This document shows, in pieces, positions 1 to 11,939 of a stretch of DNA of 64,000 nt. A program made the position numbers and the translations under genes. Positions within the stretch are counted from its first letter, which is position 1; every line of letters begins with the position of its first letter. Source of the DNA: Petrolisthes cinctipes (taxonomy: Eukaryota > Arthropoda > Malacostraca > Decapoda > Porcellanidae). The notes beneath the pieces were generated by a model, which was not told the DNA's origin, ran no database searches, and was given only the letters and a program-made list of their open reading frames with translations. The DNA is taken from assembly GCA_033782935.1 (NCBI GenBank), contig JAWQEG010000135.1, positions 1,490,501 to 1,554,500 of the forward strand, read 5' to 3'.

Positions 1-23
1 TTGGCACCTAAAAAATCGATTTT

Positions 24-2024
24 GAGCATGTTTTCGGCCTGTATTTTGAAAATACTCTAACACGGAATAGGCATGTACAGATCGCTTCTGGGACCCCTAA
101 ATATCGAATTTTCGGGTGTTTGGGCCTTAATTTGAGATATCGACTTTTTGGCACCTAAAATATCGATTTTGAGCATGTTTTGAACCTACATTTTGAAAAT
201 ATTCTAGCACTGAGTAGGCATGTACAGATTGATTCTGTGACCCCAAAATATTGAATTTTCGGGTGTTTTGAGCCTGAATTTGAGATATAAACGGGTACAG
301 AAGATACATGCACATATTGACTTTGGGCATCTAAAATATCGATTTTCAGCATGTTTTGGGCCTGTATTTAAAAAATACTCTAACACGGAGTAGGCATGTA
401 CAGATCGCTTCTGGGACCCCAAAATATCGAATTTTCGGGTGTTTTGAGACTGAATTTGAGATATTAAAGGGTACTGAAGATGCATGCACATATCTACTTT
501 TTGGCACCTAAAACATCGATTTTGAGCATGTTTTCGGCCTGTATTTTGAAAATACTCTAACACGGAATAGGCATGTACAGATCGCTTCTGGGACCCCTAA
601 ATATCGAATTTTCGGGTGTTTGGGCCTTAATTTGAGATATCGACTTTTTGGCACCTAAAATATCGATTTTGAGCATGTTTTGAGCCTACATTTTGAAAAT
701 ATTCTAGCACTGAGTAGGCATGTACAGATTGATTCTGGGACCCCAAAATATTGAATTTTCGGGTGTTTTGAGCCTGAATTTGAGATATAAACGGGTTCAG
801 AAGATACGTGCACATATTGACTTTGGGCATCTAAAATATCGATTTTCAGCATGTTTTGGGCCTGTATTTTGAAAATACTCTAACACGGAGTAAGCATGTA
901 CAGATCGCTTCTGGGACCCCAAAATATCGAATTTTCGGGTGTTTTGAGCCTGAATTTGAGATATTAACGGGTACTGAAGATGAATGCACATATCTACTTT
1001 TTGGCACCTAAAACATCGATTTTGAGCATGTTTTCGGCCTGTATTTTGAAAATACTCTAACACGGAATAGGCATGTACAGATCGCTTCTGGGACCCCTAA
1101 ATATCGAATTTTCGGGTGTTTGGGCCTTAATTTGAGATATCGACTTTTTGGCACCTAAAATATCGATTTTGAGCATGTTTTGAGCCTACATTTTGAAAAT
1201 ATTCTAGCACTGAGTAGGCATGTACAGATTGATTCTGGGACCCCAAAATATTGAATTTTCGGGTGTTTTGAGCCTGAATTTGAGATATAAACGGGTACAG
1301 AAGATACATGCACATATTGACTTTGGGCATCTAAAATATCGATTTTCAGCATGTTTTGTGCCTGTATTTTGAAAATACTCTAACACGGAGTAAGCATGTA
1401 CAGATCGCTTCTGGGACCCCAAAATATCGAATTTTCGGGTGTTTTAAGCCTGAATCTGAGATATAAACGGGCACAGAAGATGCATGCACATATCGACTTT
1501 TGGGCACCTAAAAGATCGATTTTCAGTATGTTTTCGGCCTGTATTTTGAAAATACTCTAACACGGAATAGGCATGTACAGATCGCTTCTGGGACCCCAAA
1601 ATATCGAATTTTCGGGTGTTTTGGGCATGAATTTGAGATATCGACTTTATGGCACCTAAAATATCGATTTTTAGCATGTTTTTAGCCTATATTTTGAAAA
1701 TATTCTAGCACTGAGTAGGCATGTACAGATTGATTCTGTGACCCCAAAATATTGAATTTTCGGGTGTTTTGAGCCTGAATTTGAGATATAAACGGGTACA
1801 GAAGATACATGCACATATTGACTTTGGGCATCTAAAATATCGATTTTCAGCTTGTTTTGTGCCTGTATTTTGAAAATACTCTTACACGGAGTAGGCATGT
1901 ACAGATTGCTTCTGGGACCCCCAAATATTGAATTTTCGGGTGTTTTAAGCCTGAATTTGAGATATAAACGGGTACTGAAGATGCATGCACATATCGACTT
2001 TTTGGCACCTAAAACATCGATTTT
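24..2024. repeat. Trimer higher-order repeat, 500-bp period, four copies
   Basis: NAGCATG landmarks fall at 24, 171, 347, 524, 671, 847, 1024, 1171, 1347, 1524, 1672, 1848 and 2025. The intervals are 147-176-177 three times and then 148-176-177, so the unit is short-long-long. Copies beginning at 24, 524 and 1024 are almost identical base for base. The fourth (1524-2024) is more diverged, with an AAAGATCG variant and a CAGCTTG variant. The array continues beyond the left edge of the window. Confidence 0.9.
1598..1745. repeat. Representative short monomer (148 bp) with a 29-bp deletion in half A
   Basis: Half A here is 1598-1657 (60 bp) and half B is 1658-1745 (88 bp). Half A reads from GAGATAT directly into CGACTTT, whereas full monomers have 29 extra bases (starting AAACGGGTAC and ending GCACATAT) at that point. 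The missing segment lies between two ATAT copies, one of which is lost. Short monomers recur every two to four units across the whole window, and a sub-class reads CGCCTTTACGCACC at the same place and is one base shorter. Confidence 0.92.
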
Positions 2025-2745
2025 AAGCATGTTTTGGGCCTGTATTTTGTAAATACTCTAATACGGAGTAGGCATGTACAGATCGCTTCTGGGACCCCTA
2101 AATATCGAATTTTCTGGTATTTTGGGCCTGAATTTGAGATATCGACTTTACGCACCTAAAAAATCGATTTTTAGCATATTTTGAGCCTATATTTTGAAAA
2201 TATTCTAGCACTGAGTAGGCATGTACAGATCGCTTCTGGGACCCCAAAATATCGAATTTTCGGGTGTTTTGAGCCTGAATTTGAGATATTAACGGGTACT
2301 GAAGATGCATGCACATATCTACTTTTTGGCACCTAAAACATCGATTTTGAGCATGTTTTCGGCCTGTATTTTGAAAATACTCTAACACGGAATAGGCATG
2401 TACAGATCGCTTCTGGGACCCCTAAATATCGAATTTTCGGGTGTTTGGGCCTTAATTTGAGATATCGACTTTTTGGCACTTAAAATATCTATTTTGAGCA
2501 TGTTTTGAGCCTACATTTTGAAAATATTCTAGCACTGAGTAGGCATGTACAGATTGATTCTGTGACCCCAAAATATTGAATTTTCGGGTGTTTTGAGCCT
2601 GAATTTGAGATATAAACGGGTACAGATGATACATGCACATATTGACTTTGGGCATCTAAAATATCGATTTTCAGCATGTTTTGTGCCTGTATTTTGAAAA
2701 TACTCTAACACGGAGTAGGCATGTACAGATCGCTTCTGGGACCCC

Positions 2746-2922
2746 AAAATATCGAATTTTCGGGTGTTTTGAGCCTGAATTTGAGATATAAACGGGTACT
2801 GAAGATGCATGCACATATCGACTTTTGGGCACCTAAAATATCGATTTTCAGCATGTTTTGGGCCTGTATTTTGAAAATACTCTAACACGGAGTAGGCATG
2901 TACAGATCGCTTCTGAGACCCC
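2746..2922. repeat. Representative full-length monomer (177 bp), itself a fossil dimer
   Basis: This copy shows the complete unit. Half A runs 2746-2834 (89 bp) and half B runs 2835-2922 (88 bp). Both begin with AAAATATCGA. In the consensus both have GTTTTGAGCC twenty bases later, both have a GCATG(C/T)ACA block near base 62 and an ATCG(A/C)CTT-like block near base 72, and both end in a GGG-then-CC run. A hand, nearly ungapped alignment of the consensus halves matches at about 60 of 88 positions. The unit carries TGCATGCA (an 8-bp palindrome) in half A and TGTACA in half B. Confidence 0.9.
2866..2880. repeat. 15-bp dyad GTATTTT-G-AAAATAC (example in half B)
   Basis: The arms GTATTTT and AAAATAC are perfect inverted complements about a single G. 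In the other common half-B class, for example 2189-2203, the site reads ATATTTT-G-AAAATAT, again perfect. Minor classes break it (ACATTTT, AAAACAT, GTAAATAC). The site lies in the middle of half B in nearly every monomer. Confidence 0.7.
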
Positions 2923-4802
2923 AAAATATCGAATTTTCGGGTGTTTTGAGCCTGAAGTTGAGATATAAAGGAGTACAGAAGATGCATGCACATATCGACT
3001 TTTGGTCACCTAAAATATCGATTTTGAGCATGTTTTGAGCCTATATTTTGAAAACATTCTAGCACTGAGTAGGCATGTACAGATCGCTTCTGGGACCCAT
3101 AAATATCGAATTTTTGGGTGTTTTGAGGTTGAATTTGGGATAAAAACGGGTGTAGAAAATGCATACACATATTGACTTTGGGCACCAAAAATATCGCTTT
3201 TCAGCATGTTTTGGGCATGAATTTTGAAAATACTCTAACACGGAGTAGGCATGTACAGATCGCTTCTGGGACCTATAAATATCGAATTTTCCGGAGTTTT
3301 GGGCCTGAATTTAAGATATCGACTTTTTGGCATCTAAAATATCGATTTTCAGCATGTTTTGGACGTGTATTTTGAAAACACTCTGACACGGTGTAGGCAT
3401 GTACAGATCGCTTCTGGGACCCCAAAATATCGAATTTTCGGGTGCTTTGAGCCTGAATTTGAGATATAAACAGGTACTGATGATGCATGCACATATCGAC
3501 TTTTGGGCACCTAAAATATCGATTTTGTGCATGTTTTGGGTCTGTATCTTAAAAACATTTTAACTAGGAGTAGGCATGTACAGATCGCATCTGGGACCCC
3601 AAAATATCGAATTTTCGGGTGTTTTAAGCCAGAATTTGAGATATAAACGAGTACTGAAGATGCATGAACATATCGACTTTTGGGCACCTAAAATATCGAT
3701 TTTCAGCATGTTTTTAGCCTATATTTTGAAAACATTCTAGCACTGAGTAGGCATGTACAGATCGCTTCTGGGACCCCAAAATATCGGATTTTCGGGTGTT
3801 TTGAGGTTGAATTCTGAATATAAACGGGTGCAGAAGATGCATACACATATTGACTTTGGGCACCCAAAATATCGATTTTAAGCATGTTTTGGGCCTGTAT
3901 TTTGAAAAATACTCTAACACGGAGTAGGCATGTACAGATCGCTTCTGGGACCCCAAAATATCGAATTTTCAGGTGTTTTGAGCCTGAATTTGAGATATAA
4001 ACGAGTACCGAAGATGCATACACATATTGACTTTGGGCACCAAAAATATCGATTTTTAGCATGTTTTGGGCCTGAATTTTGAAAATACTCTAACACGGAG
4101 TAGGCATGTACAGATCGCTTCTGGGACCCCAAAATATCGAATTTTCGGGTGTTTAGGGCCAGAATTTGAGATATAAACGGGAACAGAAGATTCATGCACA
4201 TATCGACTTTTGGGCAACTAAAAGATCGATTTTCAGTATGTTTTTAGTCTGTATTTTGAAAATACTCTAACACGGAGTAGGCATGTACAGATCGCTTCTG
4301 AGACCCCAAAATATCGAATTTTCGGGTGTTTTGAGCCTGAATTTGAGATATCGACTTTACGCACCTAAAATATCGATTTTTAGCATGTTTTTAGCCTATA
4401 TTTTGTAAATATTCTAGCACTGAGTAGGCATGTACAGATCAGTTCTGGGACCCCAAAATATCGAATTTTCGGGTGTTTTGAGCCTGAATTTGAGATAAAA
4501 AAGGGTACAGAAGATGCATGCACATATTTACTTGTGGGCACCTAAAATATCGATTTTAAGCATGTTTTGGGCCTGTATTTTGAAAATACTCTAACACGGA
4601 GTAGGCATGTACAGATCGTTTCTTGGACCCCAAATATCGAATTTTCGGGTGTTTTGAGCCTAAATTTAAGATATAAACGAGTACTGAAGATGAAGCCACA
4701 TATCGACTTTTTGGCACCTAAAATATCGATATTGAGCATGTTTTGGGTCTGTATCTTGAAAACATTCTAACTAGGAGTAGGCATGTACAGATCGCTTCTG
4801 GG

Positions 4803-4826
4803 ACCCGAAAATATCGAATTTTCGGG
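4803..4826. promoter_or_regulatory. Dyad and CENP-B-box-like site (example)
   Basis: CCCGAAAAT (4804-4812) and ATTTTCGGG (4818-4826) are perfect 9-bp inverted repeats around ATCGA. The 17 bases 4803-4819, read as the complement of the CENP-B box pattern NTTCGNNNNANNCGGGN, fit eight of nine defined positions; the central defined A is not met. The same form occurs at 14531 and 23959, among others. Most monomers have CCCC or CCCCT in place of CCCG and fit seven of nine, with a one-mismatch dyad. Binding by any protein is not shown. Confidence 0.35.
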
Positions 4827-4929
4827 TGTTTTGGGCCTGAATTTAAGATATCTACTTTTTGGCACCTAAAATATCGATTTTTAGCATGTTTGGGCCTATA
4901 TTTTGAAAATATTCTAGCACTGAGTAGGC

Positions 4930-7900
4930 ATGTACAGATCGCTTCTGGGACCCCAAAATATCGAATTTTCGGGTGTTTTGAGCCTGAATTTGAGATATAA
5001 ACGGGTACAGAAGTTACAAGCACATTTTGACTTTGGTCATCTAAAATATCGATTTTCAGCATGTTTTGGACCTGTATTTTGAAAACATTCTAACTAGGAG
5101 TAGGCATGTACAGATCGCTTCTCGGACTCCAAAATATCGAATTTTCGGGTGTTTTGAGCATGAATTTGAGATATAAACGAGTACTGAAGATGCATGCACA
5201 TATCGACTTTTGGGCACCTAAAATATCGATTTTCAGCATATTTTTAGCCTATATTTTGAAAATATTCTAATACGGAGTAGGCATGTACAGATCGCTTCTG
5301 GGACCCCAAATATCGAATTTTCGGGTCTTTTGAGCCTAAATTTAAGATTTAAACGAGTACTGAAGATGCAGGCACATATCGACTTTTATGCACCAAAAAT
5401 ATCGATTTTGAGCATGTTTTGGGTCTGTATCTTGAAAACATTCGAACTAGGAGTAGGCATGTATAGATCGCTTTTGGGACCCGAAAATATCGAGTTTTCG
5501 AGTGTTTGGGCCTGAACTTAAGATATCGACTTTTTGGCACCTAAAATATCGATTTTTAGCATGTTTGGGCCTATATTTTGAAAATATTCTAGCACTGAGT
5601 AGGCATGTACAGATCGCTTCTGGGACCCATAAATATCGAGTTTTTGGGTGTTTTGAGGTTGAATTTGGGATATAAACGGGTGTAGATGATGCATACACAT
5701 ATTGACTTTTGGCACCTAAAATATCGATTTTTAGCATGTTTTGAGCCTATATTTTGAAAATATTCTAGCACTGAGTAGGCATGTACAGATCACTTCTGGG
5801 ACCCAAAAATGTCGAATTTTCGGGTGTTTTGAGCCTGAATTTGAGATATAAACGGGTACAGAAGTTACATGCACATATTGACTTTGGGCATCTAAAATAT
5901 CGATTTTGAGCATGTTTTGGCCCTGTATTTTGAAAATACTCTAACACGGAGTAGGCATGTACAGATCGTTTCTTGGACCCCAAATATCGAATTTTCGGGT
6001 GTTTTGAGCCTAAATTTAAGATATAAACGAGTACTGAAGATGAAGCCACATATCGACTTTTGGCACCTAAAATATCGATTTTTAGCATGTTTTGAGCCTA
6101 TATTTTGAAAATATTCTAGCACTGAGTAGGCATGTATAGATCGCTTTTGGGACCCGAAAATATCGAATTTTCGGGTGTTTGGGCCTGAATTTAAGATATC
6201 TAGTTTTTGGCACCTAAAATATCGATTTTTAGCATGTTTGGGCCTATATTTTGAAAATATTCTAGCACTGAGTAGGCATGTACAGATCGCTTCTGGGACC
6301 CATAAATATCGAGTTTTTGGGTGTTTTGAGGTTGAATTTGGGATATAAACGGGTGTAGATGATGCATACACATATTGACTTTTGGCACCTAAAATAACGA
6401 TTTTTAGCATGTTTTGAGCCTATATTTTGAAAATATTCTAGCACTGAGTAGGCATGTACAGATCGCTTCTGGGACCCGAAAATATCGAATTTTCGGGTGT
6501 TTTAGGCCTGAATTTAAGATATCTACTTTTTGGCACCTAAAATATCGATTTTTAGCATGTTTGGGCCTATATTTTGAAAATATTCTAGCACTGAGTAGGC
6601 ATGTACAGATCGCTTCTGGGACCCCAAAATATCGAATTTTCGGGGGTTTTGAGGTAGAATTTGGAATATAAACGGGTGCAGAAGATGCTTACACATACTG
6701 ACTTTGGGCACCTAAAATATCGATTTTGAGCATGTTTTGGGCCTGTATTTTGAAAATACTCTAACACGGAGTAGGCATGTACAGATCGTTTCTTGGACCG
6801 CAAATATCGAATTTTCGGGTGTTTTGAGCCTAAATTTAAGATATAAACGAGTACTGAAGATAAAGCCACATATCGACTTTTAGGCTCCTAAAATATCGAT
6901 ATTGAGCATGTTTTGGGTCTGTATCTTGAAAACATTCTAACTAGGAGTAGGCATGTACAGATCGCTTCTGGGACCCGAAAATATTGAATTTTCGGGTGTT
7001 TTGGGCCTGAATTTAAGATATCTACTTTTTGGCACCTAAAATATCGATTTTTAGCATGTTTGGGCCTATATTTTGAAAATATTCTAGCACTGAGTAGTCA
7101 TGTAAAGATCGCTTCTGGGACCCCAAAATATCGAATTTTCGGGTGTTTTGAGCCTGAATTTGAGATATAAACGGGTACAGAAGATACATGCACATATTGA
7201 CTTTGGGCATCTAAAATATCGATTTTCAGCTTGTTTTGGGCCTGTATTTTGAAAATACTCTAACACGGAGTAGGCATGTACAGATCAGTTCTGGGACCCC
7301 AAAATATCGAATTTTCGGGTGTTTTGAGCCTGAATTTGAGATATAAACGGGTACAGAAGTTACAAGCACATTTTGACTTTGGTCATCTAAAATATCGATT
7401 TTCAGCATGTTTTGGACCTGTATTTTGAAAACATTCTAACTAGGAGTAGGCATGTACAGATCGCTTCTGGGACTCCAAAATATCGAATTTTCGGGTGTTT
7501 TGAGCATGAATTTGAGATATAAACGAGTACTGAAGATGCATGCACATATCGACTTTTGGGCACCTAAAATATCGATTTTCAGCATATTTTTAGCCTATAT
7601 TTTGAAAATATTCTAACACGGAGTAGGCATGTACAGATCGCTAATGGGACCCCAAATATCGAATTTTCGCGTGTTTTGAGCCTAAATTTAAGATATAAAC
7701 GAGTACTGAAGATGCAGGCACATATCGACTTTTAGGCACCTAAAATATCGATTTTGAGCATGTTTTGGGTCTGTATCTTGAAAATATTCTAACTAGGAGT
7801 AGGCATGTATAGATCGCTTTTGGGACCCGAAAATATCGAATTTTCGGGTGTTTGGGCCTGAACTTAAGATATCGACTTTTTGGCACCTAAAATATCGATT

Positions 7901-9425
7901 TTTAGCATGTTTGGGCCTATATTTTGAAAATATTCTAGCACTGAGTAGGCATGTACAGATCGCTTCTGGGACCCATAAATATCGAGTTTTTGGGTGTTTT
8001 GAGGTTGAATTTGGGATATAAACGGGTGTAGATGATGCATACACATATTGACTTTTGGCACCTAAAATATCGATTTTTAGCATGTTTTGAGCCTATATTT
8101 TGAAAATATTCTAGCACTGAGTAGGCATGTACAGATCACTTCTGGGACCCCAAAATGTCGAATTTTCGGGTGTTTTGAGCCGGAATTTGAGATATAAACG
8201 GGTACAGAAGTTACATGCACATATTGACTTTGGGCATCTAAAATATCGATTTTGAGCATGTTTTGGGCCTGTATTTTGAAAATACTCTAACACGGAGTAG
8301 GCATGTACAGATCGTTTCTTGGACCCCAAATATCGAATTTTCGGGTGTTTTGAGCCTAAATTTAAGATATAAACGAGTACTGAAGATGAAGCCACATATC
8401 GACTTTTTGGCACCTAAAATATCGATATTGAGCATGTTTTGGGTCTGTATCTTGAAAACATTCTAACTAGGAGTAGGCATGTACAGATCGCTTCTGGGAC
8501 CCGAAAATATCGAATTTTCGGGTGTTTTGGGCCTAAATTTAAGATATCTACTTTTTGGCACCTAAAATATCGATTTTTAGCATGTTTGGGCCTATATTTT
8601 GAAAATATTCTAGCACTGAGTAGGCATGTACAGATCGCTTCTGGAACTCCAAAATATCGAATTTTCGGGTGTTTTGAGCATGAATTTGAGATATAAACGA
8701 GTACTGAAGATGCATGCACATATCGACTTTTGAGCACCTAAAATATCGATTTTCAGCATATTTTTAGCCTATATCTTGAAAATATTCTAACACGGAGTAG
8801 GCATGTACAGATCGCTTTTGGGACCCCAAATATCGAATTTTCGGGTGTTTTGAGCCTAAATTTAAGATATAAACGAGTACTGAAGATGCAGGCACATATC
8901 GACTTTTAGGCACCTAAAATATCGATTTTGAGCATGTTTTGGGTCTGTATCTTGAAAACATTTAACTAGGAGTAGGCATGTATAGATCGCTTTTGGGACC
9001 CGAAAATATCGAATTTTCGGGTGTTTGGGCCTGAACTTAAGATATCGACTTTTTGGCACCTAAAATATCGATTTTTAGCATGTTTGGGCCTATATTTTGA
9101 AAATATTCTAGCACTGAGTAGGCATGTACAGATCGCTTCTGGGACCCATAAATATCGAGTTTTTGGGTGTTTTGAGGTTGAATTTGGGATATAAACGGGT
9201 GTAGATGATGCATACACATATTGACTTTTGGCACCTAAAATATCGATTTTTAGCATGTTTTGAGCCTATATTTTGAAAATATTCTAGCACTGAGTAGGCA
9301 TGTACAGATCGCTTCTGGGACCCCAAAATGTAGAGTTTTCGGGTGTTTTGAGCCTGAATTTGAGATATAAACGGGTACAGAAGTTACATGCACATATTGA
9401 CTTTGGGCATCTAAAATATCGATTT
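4930..9425. repeat. Recurring 0.8-1.1-kb module (offsets 2,346 and 1,173 bp)
   Basis: The stretch about 4930-6068 reappears at about 7276-8414, exactly 2,346 bp later, sharing marks such as AAGTTACAAGC at 5011 and 7357. The part about 7447-8250 appears again at about 8620-9423, 1,173 bp later. Since 2,346 is twice 1,173, the basic period is probably seven monomers. Copies differ by scattered substitutions, for example CGCTAATGGG near 7640 against CGCTTCTGGG near 5295 and CGCTTTTGGG near 8810. Confidence 0.8.
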
Positions 9426-11930
9426 TCAGCATGTTTTGGACCTGTATTTTGAAAACATTCTAACTAGGAGTAGGCATGTACAGATCGCTTCTGGGACTCT
9501 AAGATATCGAATTTTCGGGTGTTTTGAGCCTGTATTCGAGATATAAACGAGTACTGAAGATGCATGCACATATCGACTTTTGGGCACCTAAAATATCGGT
9601 TTTCTGCATATTTTTAGCCTATATTTTGAAAACATTCTAGCACTGAGTAGGCATGTACAGATCGCTTCTGGGACCCCAAAATATCGAATTTTCGGGTGTT
9701 TTGAGGTAGAATTTGGAATATAAACGGGTGCAGAAGATGCATACACATACTGACTTTGGGCACCAAATATATCGATTTTAAGCATGTTTTGGGCCTGTAT
9801 TTTGAAAATACTCTAACACGGAGTAGGCATGGACAGATCGCTTCTGGGACCCCTAAATTTCGAATTTTCGGGTGTTTTGAGCCTGAATTTGAGATATCGA
9901 CTTTGGGCACCTAAAATATAGATTTTTAGCATGTTTTGAGCCTATATTTTGAAAATATTCTAGCACTGAATAGGTATGTTCAGATCGCTTCTGGGACCCC
10001 AAAATATCGAATTTTCGGGTGTTTTGAGTCTGAATTTGAGATATAAACGGGTACAGAAGATGCATGCACATATCGACTTTTGGGCACCTAAAATATCGAT
10101 TTTCAGCATGTTTTGAGTCTATATTTTGAAAACATTTTATCAGTGAGTAGGCATGTACTGATCGCTTCAGGGACCCAAAAATATCGAATTTTCGGGTGTT
10201 TTGAGGTTGAATTTGGGATATAAACGGGTGTAGAAGATGCATACACATATTGACTTTGGGCACCAAAAATATCGTTTTTCAGCATGTTTTGGGCCTGAAT
10301 TTTGAAAATACTCTAACACGGAGTAGGCATGTACAGATCGCTTCTGGGACCCCTAAATATCGAATTTTCGGGTGTTTTGGGCTTGAATTTAAGATATCGA
10401 CTTTTTGGCACTTAAAATATCGATTTTTAGCATGTTTTGAGCATATATTTTGAAAATATTCTAGCACTGAGTAGGCATGTACAGATCACTTCTAGGACCC
10501 CTAAGTATCGTATTTTCAGGTGTTTTGGGCCTGAATTTGAGATATAAACGGGTACAGAAGATACATGCACATATTGACTTTGGGCATCTAAAATATCGAT
10601 TTTCAGCATGTTTTGGGCCTGTATTTAAAAAATACTCTAACACGAAGTAGGCATGTACAGATCAGTTCTGAGACCCCAAAATATCGAATTTTCGGGTGTT
10701 TTGAGCCTGAATTTGAGATATAAACGGGTACTGAAGATTCATGCACATATCGACTTTTTGGCACCTAAAACATCGATTTTGACCATGTTTTGGGCCTGTA
10801 TTTTGAAAATACTCTAACACGGAGTAGCCATGTACAGATCGCTTCTGGGACCCAAAATATCGAATTTTCGGGTGTTTTGAGCCTGAATTTGATATATCAA
10901 ACTTTGGGCGACTAAAATATCGATTTTTAGCATGTTTTGAGCCTTTATTTTGAAAATATTCTAGCACTAAGTAGGCATGTACAGATCGCTTCTGGGACCC
11001 CTAAATATCGAATTTTCGGGTGTTTTGAGCCTGAATTTGAGATATAAACAGGTACAGAAGTTACATGCACATATTGACTTTGGGCATCTAAAATATCGAT
11101 TTTCAGCATGTTTTGGACCTGTAATTTGAAAATATTCTAACTAGGAGTAGGCATGTACAGATCGCTTCTGGGACCCCAAAATATCGAATTTTCGGGTGTA
11201 TTAAGCCTGAATTTGAGATATAAACGAGTACTGAGGATGCATGCACATATCGACTTTTGGGCACCTAAAATATAGATTTTCAGCATGTTTTTAGCCTATA
11301 TTTTGAAAATATTCTAGCACTGAGTAGGCATGTACAGATCGCTTCTGGTACCCCAAAATATCGAATATTCGGGTGTTTTGAGCCTGAATTTGAGATATCG
11401 ACTTTGGACACCTAAAATATAGATTTTTAGCATGTTTTGAGCCTATATTCTTAAAATATTCTAGCACTGAGTAGGAATGTACAGATCGCTTCTGGGACCC
11501 CAAACTATTGAATTTTCGGGTGTTTTGAGTCATAATTTGAGATATAAACGGGTACAGAAGATGCATGCACATATCGACTTTTGGGCACCTAAAATATCGT
11601 TTTTCAGCATGTTTTGTGCCTGAATTTTGAAAATACTCTAACATGGAGTAGGCATGTACAGATCGCTTCTGGGACCCCTAAATATCGAATTTTCGGGTGT
11701 TTTGGGCCTGAATTTAAGATATCGACTTTTTGGCACCTAAAATATCGATTTTTAGCATGTTTTGAGCCTATATATTTAAAATATTCTAGCACTGAGTAGG
11801 CATGTACAGATCGCTTCTGGGACCCCTAAATATCGAATTTTTGGGTGTTTTGGGCCTGAATTTGAGATATAAACGGGTACAGAAGATACATGCACATATT
11901 GACTTTGGGCATCTAAAATATCGATTTTCA
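9426..11930. repeat. Satellite monomers without a clear local HOR
   Basis: The stretch is built from the same monomer types as its surroundings, including the GAGGT variants near 9712 and 10201. Parts of it match other places at longer range. For example the block ending near 10,967, which has a GATATATCAAACTTTGGGCG junction in half A, matches 5,535 bp downstream near 16,502. I see no gene, promoter or foreign insertion. Confidence 0.7.
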
Positions 11931-11939
11931 GTATGTTTT

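Larger units (their letters stand above)
2025..4500. repeat. Irregularly ordered monomers, transition zone
   Basis: Intervals from 2025 to 3527 are 147, 177, 147, 176, 177, 177, 176, 148 and 177, so short monomers are no longer strictly every third unit. The stretch 2349-2848 still has the 147-176-177 trimer order and resembles the first block. From about 3.1 kb variants appear that mark the left domain, such as TTTTGAGGTTGAATTTGGG (half A) and CTAGGAGTAGG (half B). No gene is visible here. Confidence 0.8.

Noticed and set aside
4743..5000. Plus-strand open frame of 85 codons, recurring near 8.4, 14.5 and 6.4 kb
   Set aside because: It exists only where short and long monomers happen to join in phase, and it is a translation of the satellite.
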